DNA of 64,000 nt from Achromobacter kerstersii. GTDB lineage: Bacteria > Pseudomonadota > Gammaproteobacteria > Burkholderiales > Burkholderiaceae_B. Positions 1 to 8,359 of this stretch are shown here, one piece after another. Made by a program: the position numbers and the translations under genes. The first letter of the stretch is position 1; the number at the start of each line of letters is the position of its first letter. The notes under the pieces were generated by a model. The model saw nothing but the letters and a program-made list of their open reading frames with translations. It was not told where the DNA came from and did no database searches. The stretch spans positions 1,612,001 to 1,676,000 of the forward strand of contig NZ_CADIJQ010000001.1 in NCBI RefSeq assembly GCF_902859595.1. Reading direction: 5' to 3'.

Positions 1-1
1 G

Positions 2-199
2 ATTCCCGCCACGCTGCTGACGATGGACGTTGGCGCACACGCCACCAGCGCCGCAGACACCCGCGACGCCAACACCGCCCTCTTCTTCTGGGCGCTGATT
101 TTTGGCCTGCCCTATGTCGGCGGCGGGCTGGTGCTGGCGATTTTGGGCACGGTGCTGGTGCGTAAGCACCCGGCCGCAAAAGACCCCGTCCTTAACTAA
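2..199 (+). CDS. C-terminal fragment of an integral membrane protein
   Basis: The reading frame is open from the left edge of the window to a TAA at 197-199, so the start lies outside. The 65 visible residues hold one strongly hydrophobic segment (LFFWALIFGLPYVGGGLVLA), probably running into a second (ILGTVLV), followed by a short basic cytoplasmic-looking tail (RKHPAAKD). That is the usual shape of the last transmembrane helix of a transporter or oxidase subunit. I do not recognise the family from this piece. No gene overlaps it on either strand, and codon use matches the neighbours. Confidence 0.6.
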   Translation: MPATLLTMDVGAHATSAADTRDANTALFFWALIFGLPYVGGGLVLAILGTVLVRKHPAAKDPVLN

Positions 200-295
200 T
201 CCGCCAATCTGCCGTTGTAATAAGAATGCGGCCCCCGCATGCGCCATGCGCTGCCGGCGTGGGTTCGCCTTTTCCTGAACCCACCTGCGTAGCGA

Positions 296-2380
296 ATGAC
301 TTCATCCCCCGACACGATCGATACCCATCTTGCGCGCCGCGCGGAACTTCGGCAGCGGCTGCAAAGCGGCCAGTTTGATGAACTGGACGCCATCCTGGAA
401 CCCGCCGCGCTGCGGTGGCTGGATAGCAAAGGCGAGTCGTTCGGATATCGGTGGTTGTTGGACCAGATCAGCGACCCGCAACTGTCAGCGGCGGAAAATC
501 TTGCCCGCCTGCGCGCGTGGCGCGAGGCGCGGCCTGCGTCATACCACGCGCATCTTGCCTACGGCAACCAGTGGGAGACCATTGCCGGCAACATCCGCAG
601 CAGCAACACTGCGGACTACGTGGACGATGAGCAATGGGCCGGCGCAATGATGGCGCGCGACCATGCCGTCGGTGCCTTCCTGCAAGCGATGGCACTGCAT
701 GAGCGGCCCGTGGTGGCCGTGCAGAGAACCATGCGCGTCTGCGCCTACCTGGGCGAACCGGAATGGCTGGCGGCGCTGGCCGCCGGCGCGCCGGCTTCGC
801 ACGATGCGTTGCAGGCACGCTGGCCCGCCGAGGTCTGGGAACAAGGCTTGAGCCTGCTCGCCGAACACAGCGGCATGGGCCTGGCCGAGCTGCCCGCGTC
901 CTTGCCCGCCGGCCTGCCCGCGCGCCAGACGGGCGACAGCGACGATCCCAAAACCTATTGGCTGCGGACCTCGTTAGCCTTGCGCCCCAATGATGTGGGC
1001 GTGCTCACCACGTACCTGTACTTCCTGTATCCGCGCTGGGGCGGCAGCCACGACGAGATGGACGCGTTCATCAACGGCCCCGTATGCGCCGGCTTGACCG
1101 ACGCCGAGCGCGATGAACTGCGGTTCCACAAAGAATTCGATTACCTGGGCTGCTCCGCCTTCTATCCGGACGTGGACGACGACGCGCAGAACGCCGCGTT
1201 TCGCGACGCGTTCGAGCAATGGCTGACTTTGCAGCTTTCCGCCGAGCAGCGCGCCGTTGCCCTGTGCCATTACGCCAACTTCGAAACCATGCGCGCCCGC
1301 CATGTCGATGATGACGGTGACGTGCATTGGGACGCCGCGCTGCTGCAACACGCTTACGACCTGCTGGCGCAGGCCTGCGCCGTGGCGCCTGCGGATATCG
1401 ACCTGACGGACGAGGCCTACCCCGGCACGGTGTTCACCTTGCAAGCGTGCCTGTGGTTCAAGGGCATGCCCGACACGCACGGCCTGTTCCGGCAGATTCT
1501 GCTGCGCGGCGCGCGCTGGGGCGACGATGTGGAAGCCGTGCTGCTGGCGGCGGTGGGCAGCCAGTTCGGCCTGTTCGGTTTGCAGGCCGGCGAGCTTGAT
1601 ACGCAAGCGCTGCTGGAACGCGGCTTCGCGCTGGACGGCAAGGACCGCTCGTTCAACCTGCCCCAGCTGGGCCGCAACCTGTGGGGCGACGTGTCGCCAG
1701 ATGCCGCGATGTTCCTGTGGCAGGAAGGCGCCGCGCGCGAACGGTCGGATGCGCTGATGTCGCTAAGCGAGCTGTATGCGGGCAAGATCGACGCCGACTA
1801 CGCGGGTATCGACAAGACCGCCGCGCGCGATTGGCTCACACGTGCCGCCGAAGCCGGCCATCTGGTGGCCCGCAACAATTTGGCCTGTGCCGCCATCGAC
1901 GAAGGCCGCGACCTTGCCCAAGGCGAATACCAGACCTACCGGCTCTGGCTGGAAAACAACTGGCGCGTGGCCGATCGCGGTTCCCGCATGGAAGCCATGG
2001 CCGCCCGCAACCTGAGCTGGCTGATGCTGATGCACAGCGGGTCGGACGAAGACCAGCGCGCGGCGCTCGACCGCGTGCTGCCCTGGATGTGGGACCAAAG
2101 CGATGACGGCGACCGCGAAACCGCCGCACGCAGCTACGCCATCGCGTTCATGGAAGGGCGCGGTTGCGAGCCCAATGCGTATCTGGCCAAGGTGTGGATT
2201 GCGCGCGCCTGCGCGCTATCGCCCGAAGACGACTACTTGCAGCGCCTAAGCGGCGAAATCAATAACGACAGCGGCTGGTTCGGCGGCTGGCGCTTGCGGC
2301 GGCGCATGGAACAGGCCCGCCTGCGAGTGGATGGGCGCGGACGCGAGCTGACGTTTGGCCGCGGCGAAACGGACGTCTGA
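296..2380 (+). CDS. DUF4034 / Sel1-like repeat protein
   Basis: A 694-residue protein without signal peptide or membrane helix, so probably cytoplasmic. Residues around 80-100 (YHAHLAYGNQWE...) match the characteristic core of DUF4034. The C-terminal third looks like Sel1/TPR helical repeats, for example the segment around 485-535 with AAEAGHLVARNNLA and a second around 615-650 with FMEGRGCEPNAYLAKVWIARA. Such repeats normally serve as protein-interaction scaffolds; the biochemical role of DUF4034 is not known. The ATG at 296 is the first in a long open frame but has no obvious Shine-Dalgarno sequence. It stands alone, convergent with the tetR gene. Confidence 0.75.
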   Translation: MTSSPDTIDTHLARRAELRQRLQSGQFDELDAILEPAALRWLDSKGESFGYRWLLDQISDPQLSAAENLARLRAWREARPASYHAHLAYGNQWETIAGNIRSSNTADYVDDEQWAGAMMARDHAVGAFLQAMALHERPVVAVQRTMRVCAYLGEPEWLAALAAGAPASHDALQARWPAEVWEQGLSLLAEHSGMGLAELPASLPAGLPARQTGDSDDPKTYWLRTSLALRPNDVGVLTTYLYFLYPRWGGSHDEMDAFINGPVCAGLTDAERDELRFHKEFDYLGCSAFYPDVDDDAQNAAFRDAFEQWLTLQLSAEQRAVALCHYANFETMRARHVDDDGDVHWDAALLQHAYDLLAQACAVAPADIDLTDEAYPGTVFTLQACLWFKGMPDTHGLFRQILLRGARWGDDVEAVLLAAVGSQFGLFGLQAGELDTQALLERGFALDGKDRSFNLPQLGRNLWGDVSPDAAMFLWQEGAARERSDALMSLSELYAGKIDADYAGIDKTAARDWLTRAAEAGHLVARNNLACAAIDEGRDLAQGEYQTYRLWLENNWRVADRGSRMEAMAARNLSWLMLMHSGSDEDQRAALDRVLPWMWDQSDDGDRETAARSYAIAFMEGRGCEPNAYLAKVWIARACALSPEDDYLQRLSGEINNDSGWFGGWRLRRRMEQARLRVDGRGRELTFGRGETDV

Positions 2381-2394
2381 GACACTGCCGGGGT

Positions 2395-2446
2395 TGTCTT
2401 AGCTGGCTGTCTTAGCTTGCTGTCTTAGCTGGCGGTCTTAGTTTGA
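2395..2446. repeat. Four 13-bp tandem units spanning the tetR stop codon
   Basis: Units at 2395-2407, 2408-2420, 2421-2433 and 2434-2446 share the core TGTCTTAGCTGGC on the plus strand; the last unit is degenerate. On the coding strand of the TetR gene each unit carries TAA. The copy at 2425-2427 is the actual stop codon. Because 13 is not a multiple of three, the TAA copies at 2438, 2425, 2412 and 2399 fall in successive reading frames. The first copy lies inside the last codons of the gene. Confidence 0.85.
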
Positions 2447-3060
2447 TTGCCCACGCTCGCCGCGTCCCATTGCAGCATCAGCTGCGTGATCGCGGCGTCG
2501 AACACCGGGTAACGCACGCCGTCCCGCGCCGCGAGCGACACGCCCAACAGAAAGCTGTTGAACAAGGTGCCCAGCACTTTGGCGTCTGTGGTTGCGGCAA
2601 GCTCGCCGCTGGCGATGCCGCGCTCCACGCAGCGGATGAAGCCCGAATGCGTGCGCTGGCGCGATGCCGCCAAGGGCTTGGCGACGTCGGCATGTTCTGG
2701 GGTGGGCGCGCTCATGACGCCCAGCGCCACCATGCAGCCTTTAGGATGCGTGCGTTCGCACTGCATCTTCGCCGACCGGCGCAGCGCCAGTTCTATGCCG
2801 GCTTTGGGCGGGGTGTTGTCGTCCCACAGGCTGTCGTTCACGCGGGCGTAGGTGTCCAGATAGCGTTGAACGGCTTCGGCATACAGCGCCTCTTTCGACC
2901 CGAACGCCGCATAAAAACTGGGCGCTGAAATGCCGCCGCCAATGCCGGCCTTCAACTGGCTGAGCGACGTTGATTCATAGCCCTGTTCCCAAAATAAATG
3001 CATCGCCTGTTCGACCGCTTGATCGCGGTCAAACGCGCGCGGCCTGCCCATTTGCGCCAT
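2425..3060 (-). CDS. TetR/AcrR family transcriptional regulator
   Basis: A 211-residue one-component repressor. Residues 5-55 form the TetR DNA-binding helix-turn-helix (RAFDRDQAVEQAMHLFWEQGY followed by SAPSFYAAFGSKEALY). The C-terminal ligand-binding half is variable and its inducer cannot be read from sequence. AAGGA lies nine bases upstream of the ATG at 3060. The gene is divergent from an MFS efflux gene and the shared spacer holds a perfect 16-bp palindrome, so it almost certainly represses the transporter and itself. Its last codons are part of a 13-bp tandem repeat. Confidence 0.9.
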   Translation of the reverse strand: MAQMGRPRAFDRDQAVEQAMHLFWEQGYESTSLSQLKAGIGGGISAPSFYAAFGSKEALYAEAVQRYLDTYARVNDSLWDDNTPPKAGIELALRRSAKMQCERTHPKGCMVALGVMSAPTPEHADVAKPLAASRQRTHSGFIRCVERGIASGELAATTDAKVLGTLFNSFLLGVSLAARDGVRYPVFDAAITQLMLQWDAASVGNQTKTAS

Positions 3061-3112
3061 AGCAGTCTTCCTTTTTCGAACGCGACATCAATACTAATCG
3101 ATACAAAAGTCG

Positions 3113-3142
3113 TTGACAACGCGAAAGCTGCGCGCCTACATT
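3113..3142 (+). promoter_or_regulatory. Sigma-70 promoter of the MFS gene
   Basis: TTGACA (perfect -35) at 3113-3118, then 18 bases, then TACATT (4 of 6 to the -10 consensus) at 3137-3142. The TetR palindrome begins at the next base, so a bound repressor would cover the transcription start. The assignment is from sequence only. Confidence 0.55.
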
Positions 3143-3158
3143 TATACCGATCGGTATA
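3143..3158. promoter_or_regulatory. TetR operator palindrome
   Basis: TATACCGATCGGTATA is a perfect 16-bp inverted repeat in the spacer between the divergent TetR and MFS genes, immediately downstream of the proposed -10. Size and symmetry are typical of TetR operators. A related but degraded element (ATACTAATCGATAC, 3091-3104) lies closer to the tetR start and may be a second, weaker site. Confidence 0.75.
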
Positions 3159-3256
3159 TAACTAGCGGCCCTCAATCGTGGCCCCCATGGCGCCCTTCCC
3201 TCGCGCCCGGCCCGCCGCGGATATCGATCCGGCACTCTCTACAAAAGGACTTTTGC

Positions 3257-4477
3257 GTGAATCACTCAACGACTTCAACCGGGCAGCCCGCGTCTGACCG
3301 CCTGCCTGTCTCCGGGCTGCTGGCGCTGGCCATGACCGGCTTTCTTTGCATCGTCACCGAAACCCTGCCCGCGGGGCTGTTGCCCCAGATCAGCGCCGGG
3401 CTGGACGTCAGCCAGGCGCTGGCCGGGCAGACCGTCACCGCTTATGCGCTGGGCTCTTTACTGGCGGCCATTCCGCTCACGATCGCCACCCGCGGCTGGC
3501 GCCGCCGCAACGTGTTGCTGATGACGATCATCGGCTTTCTACTCTTCAATTCCGCCACGGCGCTGTCGACGAACTATGGGCTGACCCTGGTAGCGCGCTT
3601 CTTCGCGGGCATGGCGGCGGGGCTGGCCTGGAGCCTGCTGGCGGGCTACGCGCGGCGCATGGTCGCCCCCTGGCAACAAGGGCGGGCGATGGCGTTGGCG
3701 ATGGTCGGCACGCCGATCGCGCTGTCTCTGGGTGTGCCGCTAGGCACCTTGCTGGGCGCTACGGTGGGATGGCGCGTCGCGTTCTGGATCATGTCGGCGC
3801 TGACGCTCGCGCTGATCGTCTGGGTGCTGGCCAAGGTGCCTGATTACCCGGGGCAGTCCGCCCATGAACGCATGCCGCTGCGCCGGGTGTTCACGACGCC
3901 GGGCGTGCGGCCCGTGCTGGCGGTGGTGGTGGCATGGATGCTGGCGCACAACATTCTGTACACGTATATCGCGCCCTTTGTCGCCCCTGCCGGCTTGTCT
4001 GAACGGGTGGACCTGGTGTTGCTGGTGTTTGGCACGGCGGCGCTTGCTGGCATCTGGATCACCGGCAGATTGGTCGACCGCCATTTGCGCGTGACGGTGC
4101 TGGCGAGCCTGGCCGCCTTCGCCGTCACGGCGCTGGTCTTCGCCCTGGCGCCTGCCAACCCCACCGTGATCTATCTGGGCGTGGCGGTCTGGGGCGTGAG
4201 CTTCGGCGGGGCCGCCACCTTGCTGCAAACCGCGTTGGCCGATGCGGCCGGCAGCGGCGCAGATGTGGCGCTGTCCATGAACGTGGTGGCGTGGAATGGC
4301 GCAATCGCCGGCGCCGGGGTGGCGGGCGGCATGCTGCTTGAGGCCTGGGGCGTTGGGGCCTTTCCGTGGGCGCTGGTCGTGCTGGTCGCCCTGGCGTTCG
4401 TCATGGCGTGGTCGGCGCACGCGCATGCGTTCCGGCCCGGATTACGGAGCTCGGGGTTGGCCGTGGTGGGGCATTGA
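3257..4477 (+). CDS. MFS efflux transporter (DHA1, sugar/purine efflux-like)
   Basis: I start the gene at GTG 3257, giving 406 residues, because AAAGGA precedes it at 3244-3249 and the first helix begins about 18 residues later. The longer frame from 3113 would read through the promoter and operator. The protein has about 12 hydrophobic helices and the MFS loop 2-3 motif region (ATRGWRRRNVLLMT). The N-terminal helix with ETLPAGLLPQIS resembles the AraJ/NepI/PbuE group of DHA1 exporters. Divergence from TetR with a shared operator points to inducible export of a toxic compound or metabolite; the substrate is unknown. Confidence 0.85.
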   Translation: MNHSTTSTGQPASDRLPVSGLLALAMTGFLCIVTETLPAGLLPQISAGLDVSQALAGQTVTAYALGSLLAAIPLTIATRGWRRRNVLLMTIIGFLLFNSATALSTNYGLTLVARFFAGMAAGLAWSLLAGYARRMVAPWQQGRAMALAMVGTPIALSLGVPLGTLLGATVGWRVAFWIMSALTLALIVWVLAKVPDYPGQSAHERMPLRRVFTTPGVRPVLAVVVAWMLAHNILYTYIAPFVAPAGLSERVDLVLLVFGTAALAGIWITGRLVDRHLRVTVLASLAAFAVTALVFALAPANPTVIYLGVAVWGVSFGGAATLLQTALADAAGSGADVALSMNVVAWNGAIAGAGVAGGMLLEAWGVGAFPWALVVLVALAFVMAWSAHAHAFRPGLRSSGLAVVGH

Positions 4478-4489
4478 CGCCGCGCTACA

Positions 4490-4508
4490 GGGCGTAGGGG
4501 GTACGCCC
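4490..4508 (+). terminator. Possible hairpin after the MFS gene
   Basis: GGGCGTA, five G residues, TACGCCC form a perfect 7-bp stem 12 bases after the MFS stop. No U-tract follows, so it may be only a weak or Rho-assisted end. Confidence 0.3.
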
Positions 4509-4549
4509 GAGGGCTATTGCACCCGGGGCGGCCACGCCAATTTGCAGTT

Positions 4550-4561
4550 TGAAACGTTTCA
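4550..4561. promoter_or_regulatory. Cra/LacI-type palindrome upstream of the murA-like gene
   Basis: TGAAACGTTTCA is a perfect 12-bp palindrome with a central CG, the hallmark of GalR/LacI-family operators and identical to the core consensus of enterobacterial Cra (FruR) sites. It lies 87 bases before the murA-like ATG. A possible -10 (TACAAT) is at 4598-4603, without a good -35. The only LacI-family gene in the window is the truncated one at the far right end, so the cognate regulator is unknown. Confidence 0.45.
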
Positions 4562-4648
4562 TCACCGGGCCGGCCGGCCGCCCTATGCCGGCAACAGTAC
4601 AATTCCCCCACTCCTCGCTACAAAACTCCCTTCCCCGCCGCCTCACCC

Positions 4649-5950
4649 ATGTCCAACCTCATCGTCCACGGTGGCACGCCTTTGCGTGGCCGCGTCATTC
4701 CTTCGGCCAACAAGAACGCCGTGCTGCCGATCTTGTGCGCCACGCTGCTGACCGACCAGCCCCTGACGCTGCACGGCGTGCCGGACATTACCGATGTCCG
4801 CAAGATTCTCGACATCTTCCGCACGCTGGGCAGCGACGTGAAGCTGGACGAAACCACGCGCACGCTGAACCTGCATCACCGCCACACCACGTTCGACGCC
4901 ACCTCGCACCGGCTGCCGGAAGAGATGCGTTCGTCGATCATGCTGGTGCCGCCGCTGCTGGCGCGCTTTGGCGTGGCGCGGCTGGAAGACAACGTGAAGG
5001 GTTGCACGCTGGGCGTGCGCGAGATTGATCCGCACGTGGACATCTTCCGCTCGTTCGGCGGCGAAGTGGAACGCGCCAGCGGTTCCCTGCTGGTGCGCAG
5101 CAGCGGCCCGCTGAAAGCGACGCACCACTGGCTGGACTACGCGTCGGTCACCACCACCGAGAACTTCGTGCTGTGCGCGGCGGCAGCCGTTGGCGAATCT
5201 TCGTTGACCAACGCTGCGTCCGAGCCGCACGTGCAGGAGTTCTGCCGCTTCATGGTGATGATGGGCGCAGATATCGACGGCATCGGCACGTCGCGCCTGA
5301 CGGTGCGCGGCGGCGCCACGTTGACCGGCGGCGATTTCACTTTTGAAGAAGACTTCCACGAGATCACGACCTTTCTGGCGTTGGGCGCCATCACGGGCGG
5401 CGACGTCGTGGTGCGCAACCGCACGCCGGGCAACTTCCCGCTGATCGACCGCACGTTCGCCAAGTTCGGCGTGCAGATCGAGCACAAGGACGGCTGGTCG
5501 CGCGCGCTGCGTTCCGGCCCGCTGAAGGTGCAAACGCCCTTCACCAGCAATGTGCTGACCAAGGTCGAAGCCGCGCCGTGGCCGTACTTCCCCGTGGACC
5601 TGCTGCCGATTTTCATTGCGCTGGGCGTGTGCGCCGAGGGCAACGCGATGTTCTGGAACAAGGTCTATGACGGCGCGCTGGGCTGGACGGGCGAACTGTC
5701 GAAGTTCGGCGCGCACGTGTTCTCGTCCGACCCGCACCGCGTGGTGACGTTTGGCGGCATGCCGCTCACGCCCGCCGTGGTCGAAAGCCCCTACATCATC
5801 CGCGTGGCGATCGCGCTGTTCATGGTGGCCAGCAGCATCAAGGGCCGCTCGGAAATCCGCAACGCCACGCCGATTCGCCGCGCCCATCCCCAGTTTGTGG
5901 AAAACCTGCGCAGCCTGGGCGTGCAGGTGGAATGGACCAGCGAAGAATAA
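4649..5950 (+). CDS. MurA-like enolpyruvyl transferase
   Basis: A 433-residue member of the EPSP synthase/MurA family. MurA transfers enolpyruvate from PEP to the 3'-OH of UDP-GlcNAc. Equivalents of MurA catalytic residues are visible: Lys22-Asn23 (SANKNAVLPIL), Arg94, Cys119 (KGCTLG, the fosfomycin-target cysteine), Arg124 and Asp317 (YFPVDLLP). The C-terminal arginine loop differs from normal MurA (ATPIRRAHPQFVENLR). The protein is clearly divergent, so it may be a second MurA or an enolpyruvyl transferase acting on another nucleotide, as NikO/PolA do in nikkomycin and polyoxin synthesis. No murein or his-operon neighbours, no clear Shine-Dalgarno sequence, and it appears monocistronic. Confidence 0.8.
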   Translation: MSNLIVHGGTPLRGRVIPSANKNAVLPILCATLLTDQPLTLHGVPDITDVRKILDIFRTLGSDVKLDETTRTLNLHHRHTTFDATSHRLPEEMRSSIMLVPPLLARFGVARLEDNVKGCTLGVREIDPHVDIFRSFGGEVERASGSLLVRSSGPLKATHHWLDYASVTTTENFVLCAAAAVGESSLTNAASEPHVQEFCRFMVMMGADIDGIGTSRLTVRGGATLTGGDFTFEEDFHEITTFLALGAITGGDVVVRNRTPGNFPLIDRTFAKFGVQIEHKDGWSRALRSGPLKVQTPFTSNVLTKVEAAPWPYFPVDLLPIFIALGVCAEGNAMFWNKVYDGALGWTGELSKFGAHVFSSDPHRVVTFGGMPLTPAVVESPYIIRVAIALFMVASSIKGRSEIRNATPIRRAHPQFVENLRSLGVQVEWTSEE

Positions 5951-5971
5951 GCGTGCGATAGCGCGCGGCAA

Positions 5972-5993
5972 CCGGTGGCGGGCCTGCCACCGG
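5972..5993. terminator. Hairpin between convergent genes
   Basis: CCGGTGGC and GCCACCGG form a perfect 8-bp stem around a 6-base loop, 22 bases after the murA-like stop and before the convergent end of the hydrolase gene. It lacks a U-tract on both strands, so it is only a candidate bidirectional terminator. Confidence 0.4.
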
Positions 5994-6034
5994 ATAGGCG
6001 CGCTTGGCCGCGGCTGCGGCGGGAACCCAACGGC

Positions 6035-7330
6035 TTACGCCTTGCCTGCCGCCCGCCCCAAAAATTCCAGCACAGCCACATACGAGCCTTCATTGCCCGC
6101 CGCATTCGCGGCCGGCGTGCCGCCCGCATCCAGCAGCAAGCCCGACATTGCATGCGGTTTGCTGATCAGCGTGGCCGGCAGGTAGGGGTAATGCACGTGG
6201 TGCCCCGCCCCCATGCAGACGTGATGAAACGTGGGCAGACCGTGCGCCTGGCGTTGGCGCATCACGATTTCCGAGTACGCGGTGCTGGGCCAGAAGCCAT
6301 CGTCTGACGCACTGACCAGCATGACCGGGCCCGGATAGTTTTCCACCGGAATCCGCGCGCGCTCGAACGCAGCGCTATCGCGCGTGGCGCTTAAGAACGC
6401 GTGCGTCTGCCGATACGGCGGCTCGGAGGCATAGGCGGCTTCCCAATCAGCGCTGGCGTTGTTTTCCCACAGATGCGGCAAGGGTTCGCCGCCCTTGGTC
6501 CAAACCTGGGCGTTGCGGCCGGTGCCGGGTGAACCGGCGCTGACAACGCCGTGCGTCACGGGTGACGGCACATAAGCCACCACCGCGCTGACCAGATCGG
6601 GATAGTGCGAGGCCACCAGCAGCGAGGTCTCGCCGCCACGGCTGATGCCCGACAGCGCCACAAAGCCATCGCGCGGCGCCAGCGTGTCGTGCGCCCAGCG
6701 CAGCGCGTGCTCGAAATATTCCAGCGGCATGTCGTTCAAGTACTTGGGCCGGCCTTCGTAATTGAAGATGGCCAGCGCCAGGCACTGGAAGCCGCGCGCG
6801 GCAAAGAGCGCGGCGCGCGGCGCGTTGACGCCGCCCGACGAGCCGTTCATGTAGATCACGAGCGGATGCGGGCCGGGGCCGGCGGGCGTATAGAGCTCGC
6901 CCGACACCGTCATGCCCCCCACCGTTTCGCGGACTGCGCGGTGCGTGACGCCGTCTTCCAGAAAGTCTTGCACCAGCCGCGCCGACGCGTGGCGCACGCC
7001 ATCGGTGGCTTCGATCTGGATCACCAGCGGCTCGGTGCGGTCGGGCGGGAACACCACGCGGCTCATGTCTTCGCAGACCATGGACCACACGATGCCCATG
7101 GCCGAGGGCTCGGCGTAGCTGCCCGACACGGGGCTGTCGCGCCCCAAGTCCAGGCTGCCATCGAAGCCGGCCACGAACACGGCCTGCGAGCGCCACGGCG
7201 CGCCGCACATCTGCATGCTGGCGGTAACGGTGATGAAGGCATAGGCCGGAAAGCCGTCGATGCGGATCTCGCGTGCGACGTCGATCAGGGCGAATTCGGG
7301 GGTGACGGTGATGCGGGCTTGTTCAGTCAC
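6035..7330 (-). CDS. Acyl-CoA thioesterase/BAAT-like alpha/beta hydrolase
   Basis: A 431-residue two-domain protein. The N-terminal beta-rich domain (about 10-130) resembles the acyl-CoA thioesterase/bile acid-CoA:amino acid N-acyltransferase N-domain. Residues 140-430 are an alpha/beta hydrolase of the BAAT C-terminal type. The nucleophile is Ser230 in SGISRGG; Asp343/344 (SASDDGFWP) and His377/378 (GAGHH) complete a likely triad. Serine rather than cysteine at the nucleophile favours hydrolysis over amidation. The start is GTG at 7330 with AAGGA six bases upstream. It follows a Bug receptor gene after 33 bases, so the two are probably one operon for uptake and cleavage of an ester, thioester or amide. 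Confidence 0.8.
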   Translation of the reverse strand: MTEQARITVTPEFALIDVAREIRIDGFPAYAFITVTASMQMCGAPWRSQAVFVAGFDGSLDLGRDSPVSGSYAEPSAMGIVWSMVCEDMSRVVFPPDRTEPLVIQIEATDGVRHASARLVQDFLEDGVTHRAVRETVGGMTVSGELYTPAGPGPHPLVIYMNGSSGGVNAPRAALFAARGFQCLALAIFNYEGRPKYLNDMPLEYFEHALRWAHDTLAPRDGFVALSGISRGGETSLLVASHYPDLVSAVVAYVPSPVTHGVVSAGSPGTGRNAQVWTKGGEPLPHLWENNASADWEAAYASEPPYRQTHAFLSATRDSAAFERARIPVENYPGPVMLVSASDDGFWPSTAYSEIVMRQRQAHGLPTFHHVCMGAGHHVHYPYLPATLISKPHAMSGLLLDAGGTPAANAAGNEGSYVAVLEFLGRAAGKA

Positions 7331-7332
7331 GG

Positions 7333-7356
7333 GGTGTCCTTGAAGGTGTCCTTGAC
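7333..7356. repeat. 12-bp duplication containing the hydrolase ribosome-binding site
   Basis: Two tandem copies of GGTGTCCTTGA(A/C) in the 33-base spacer between the Bug receptor gene and the downstream hydrolase. On the coding strand each copy contains AAGGAC. The copy nearest the GTG start (7341-7336) is correctly spaced as a Shine-Dalgarno sequence; the second lies 12 bases further upstream. Confidence 0.7.
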
Positions 7357-7363
7357 GGTGGCG

Positions 7364-8359
7364 TTAGGCTTTCAGATCGGTCTTGGGCACGCCATTGGCC
7401 TTGATGACCTGCGCCCACATGGCGGACTCATCGGCGATGACTTTGTCCAGATCGGCCGACGACGTGAATTCCACGGCCACGCCCTGCTCTGCGAATTGCT
7501 GGATCAGGCCGGGGTCGCTCGTGCCTTCGCGCACGGCGTTTTCCAGCACGGCCACCACGTTCGCGGGCATGGCGGCGGGGCCAGAGATCATCATGCGCGT
7601 GTACAGCTCGAAGCCGTCGACGCCCGCTTCCTTCATGGTGGGCACGTCGGGCAGGCTGGACAGGCGTTTGTCGGCCGTCACGGCCAGCACCTGCAACTTG
7701 CCCGACTTGATGTTGGGCAGCGCGGAAGTCGGAAAGTCGAACGTGCTTTGCACCGTGCCGGCCATCAGGTCCAGCAGCGCGGGGCCGCTGCCTTTGTAGG
7801 GCACGTCCTGAAATTGCGTGCCCGTCTTGGATTGAAAGTGCAGCAGCGCCAGGTGATTGATGACGCCGCGCCCCGCGTGGGCGCAGGTGATGTCGCCCGG
7901 CTTCTTCTTGGCCAGCGCAATGAATTCCTGCACGTTCTTCACGCCCAGGTCCGGGTGCACGATCAGCAGCATGGGCGACTTGCCCATCGACCCCAGCTGT
8001 TTGAAGTCAGACTGCTGGTACGGCAGATTGTTGTAGAGCAAGGGGTTCAGGATCATGCCGTTGGTGCCGGCAAAACCCAGCGTATAGCCATCGGGCTCTG
8101 CACGCGCCACCGCCACGGTGGCGATGATGGCCTGCCCGCCCGGGCGGTTTTCCACAACCACGTTCTGCTTGAGCGTCTTGCCCATGCGTTCGGCCAAGGC
8201 GCGCGCGGCGATGTCGGTCAGGCCGCCGGGGGCAAAGCCCACCAGCAAGCGCACGGGGCGCGTCGGAAAGGTGTTCTGCGCCCAGACCGGGCGCGAGCTC
8301 AGGGACATCAGGGGCAGCGCGGCAAGCGCACCCAGGGCGTGACGGCGGGACAATCGCAT
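7364..8359 (-). CDS. Bug-family periplasmic substrate-binding protein
   Basis: A 331-residue tripartite-tricarboxylate-transporter receptor. I choose ATG 8359, which has GGAGAG upstream and is followed at once by an export signal (MRLSRRHALGALAALPLMSL...VWA); the twin arginines suggest possible Tat export. The mature protein begins with the family signature PTRPVRLLVGFAPGG and contains DIAARALAERM and the repeated glycine-rich segments of the Bug fold. Bug proteins usually bind carboxylates or other small organic acids; the ligand cannot be predicted. No TctA/TctB membrane genes are nearby, which is normal for the very many orphan Bug genes in Bordetella and Achromobacter. It leads the hydrolase gene. 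Confidence 0.9.
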   Translation of the reverse strand: MRLSRRHALGALAALPLMSLSSRPVWAQNTFPTRPVRLLVGFAPGGLTDIAARALAERMGKTLKQNVVVENRPGGQAIIATVAVARAEPDGYTLGFAGTNGMILNPLLYNNLPYQQSDFKQLGSMGKSPMLLIVHPDLGVKNVQEFIALAKKKPGDITCAHAGRGVINHLALLHFQSKTGTQFQDVPYKGSGPALLDLMAGTVQSTFDFPTSALPNIKSGKLQVLAVTADKRLSSLPDVPTMKEAGVDGFELYTRMMISGPAAMPANVVAVLENAVREGTSDPGLIQQFAEQGVAVEFTSSADLDKVIADESAMWAQVIKANGVPKTDLKA

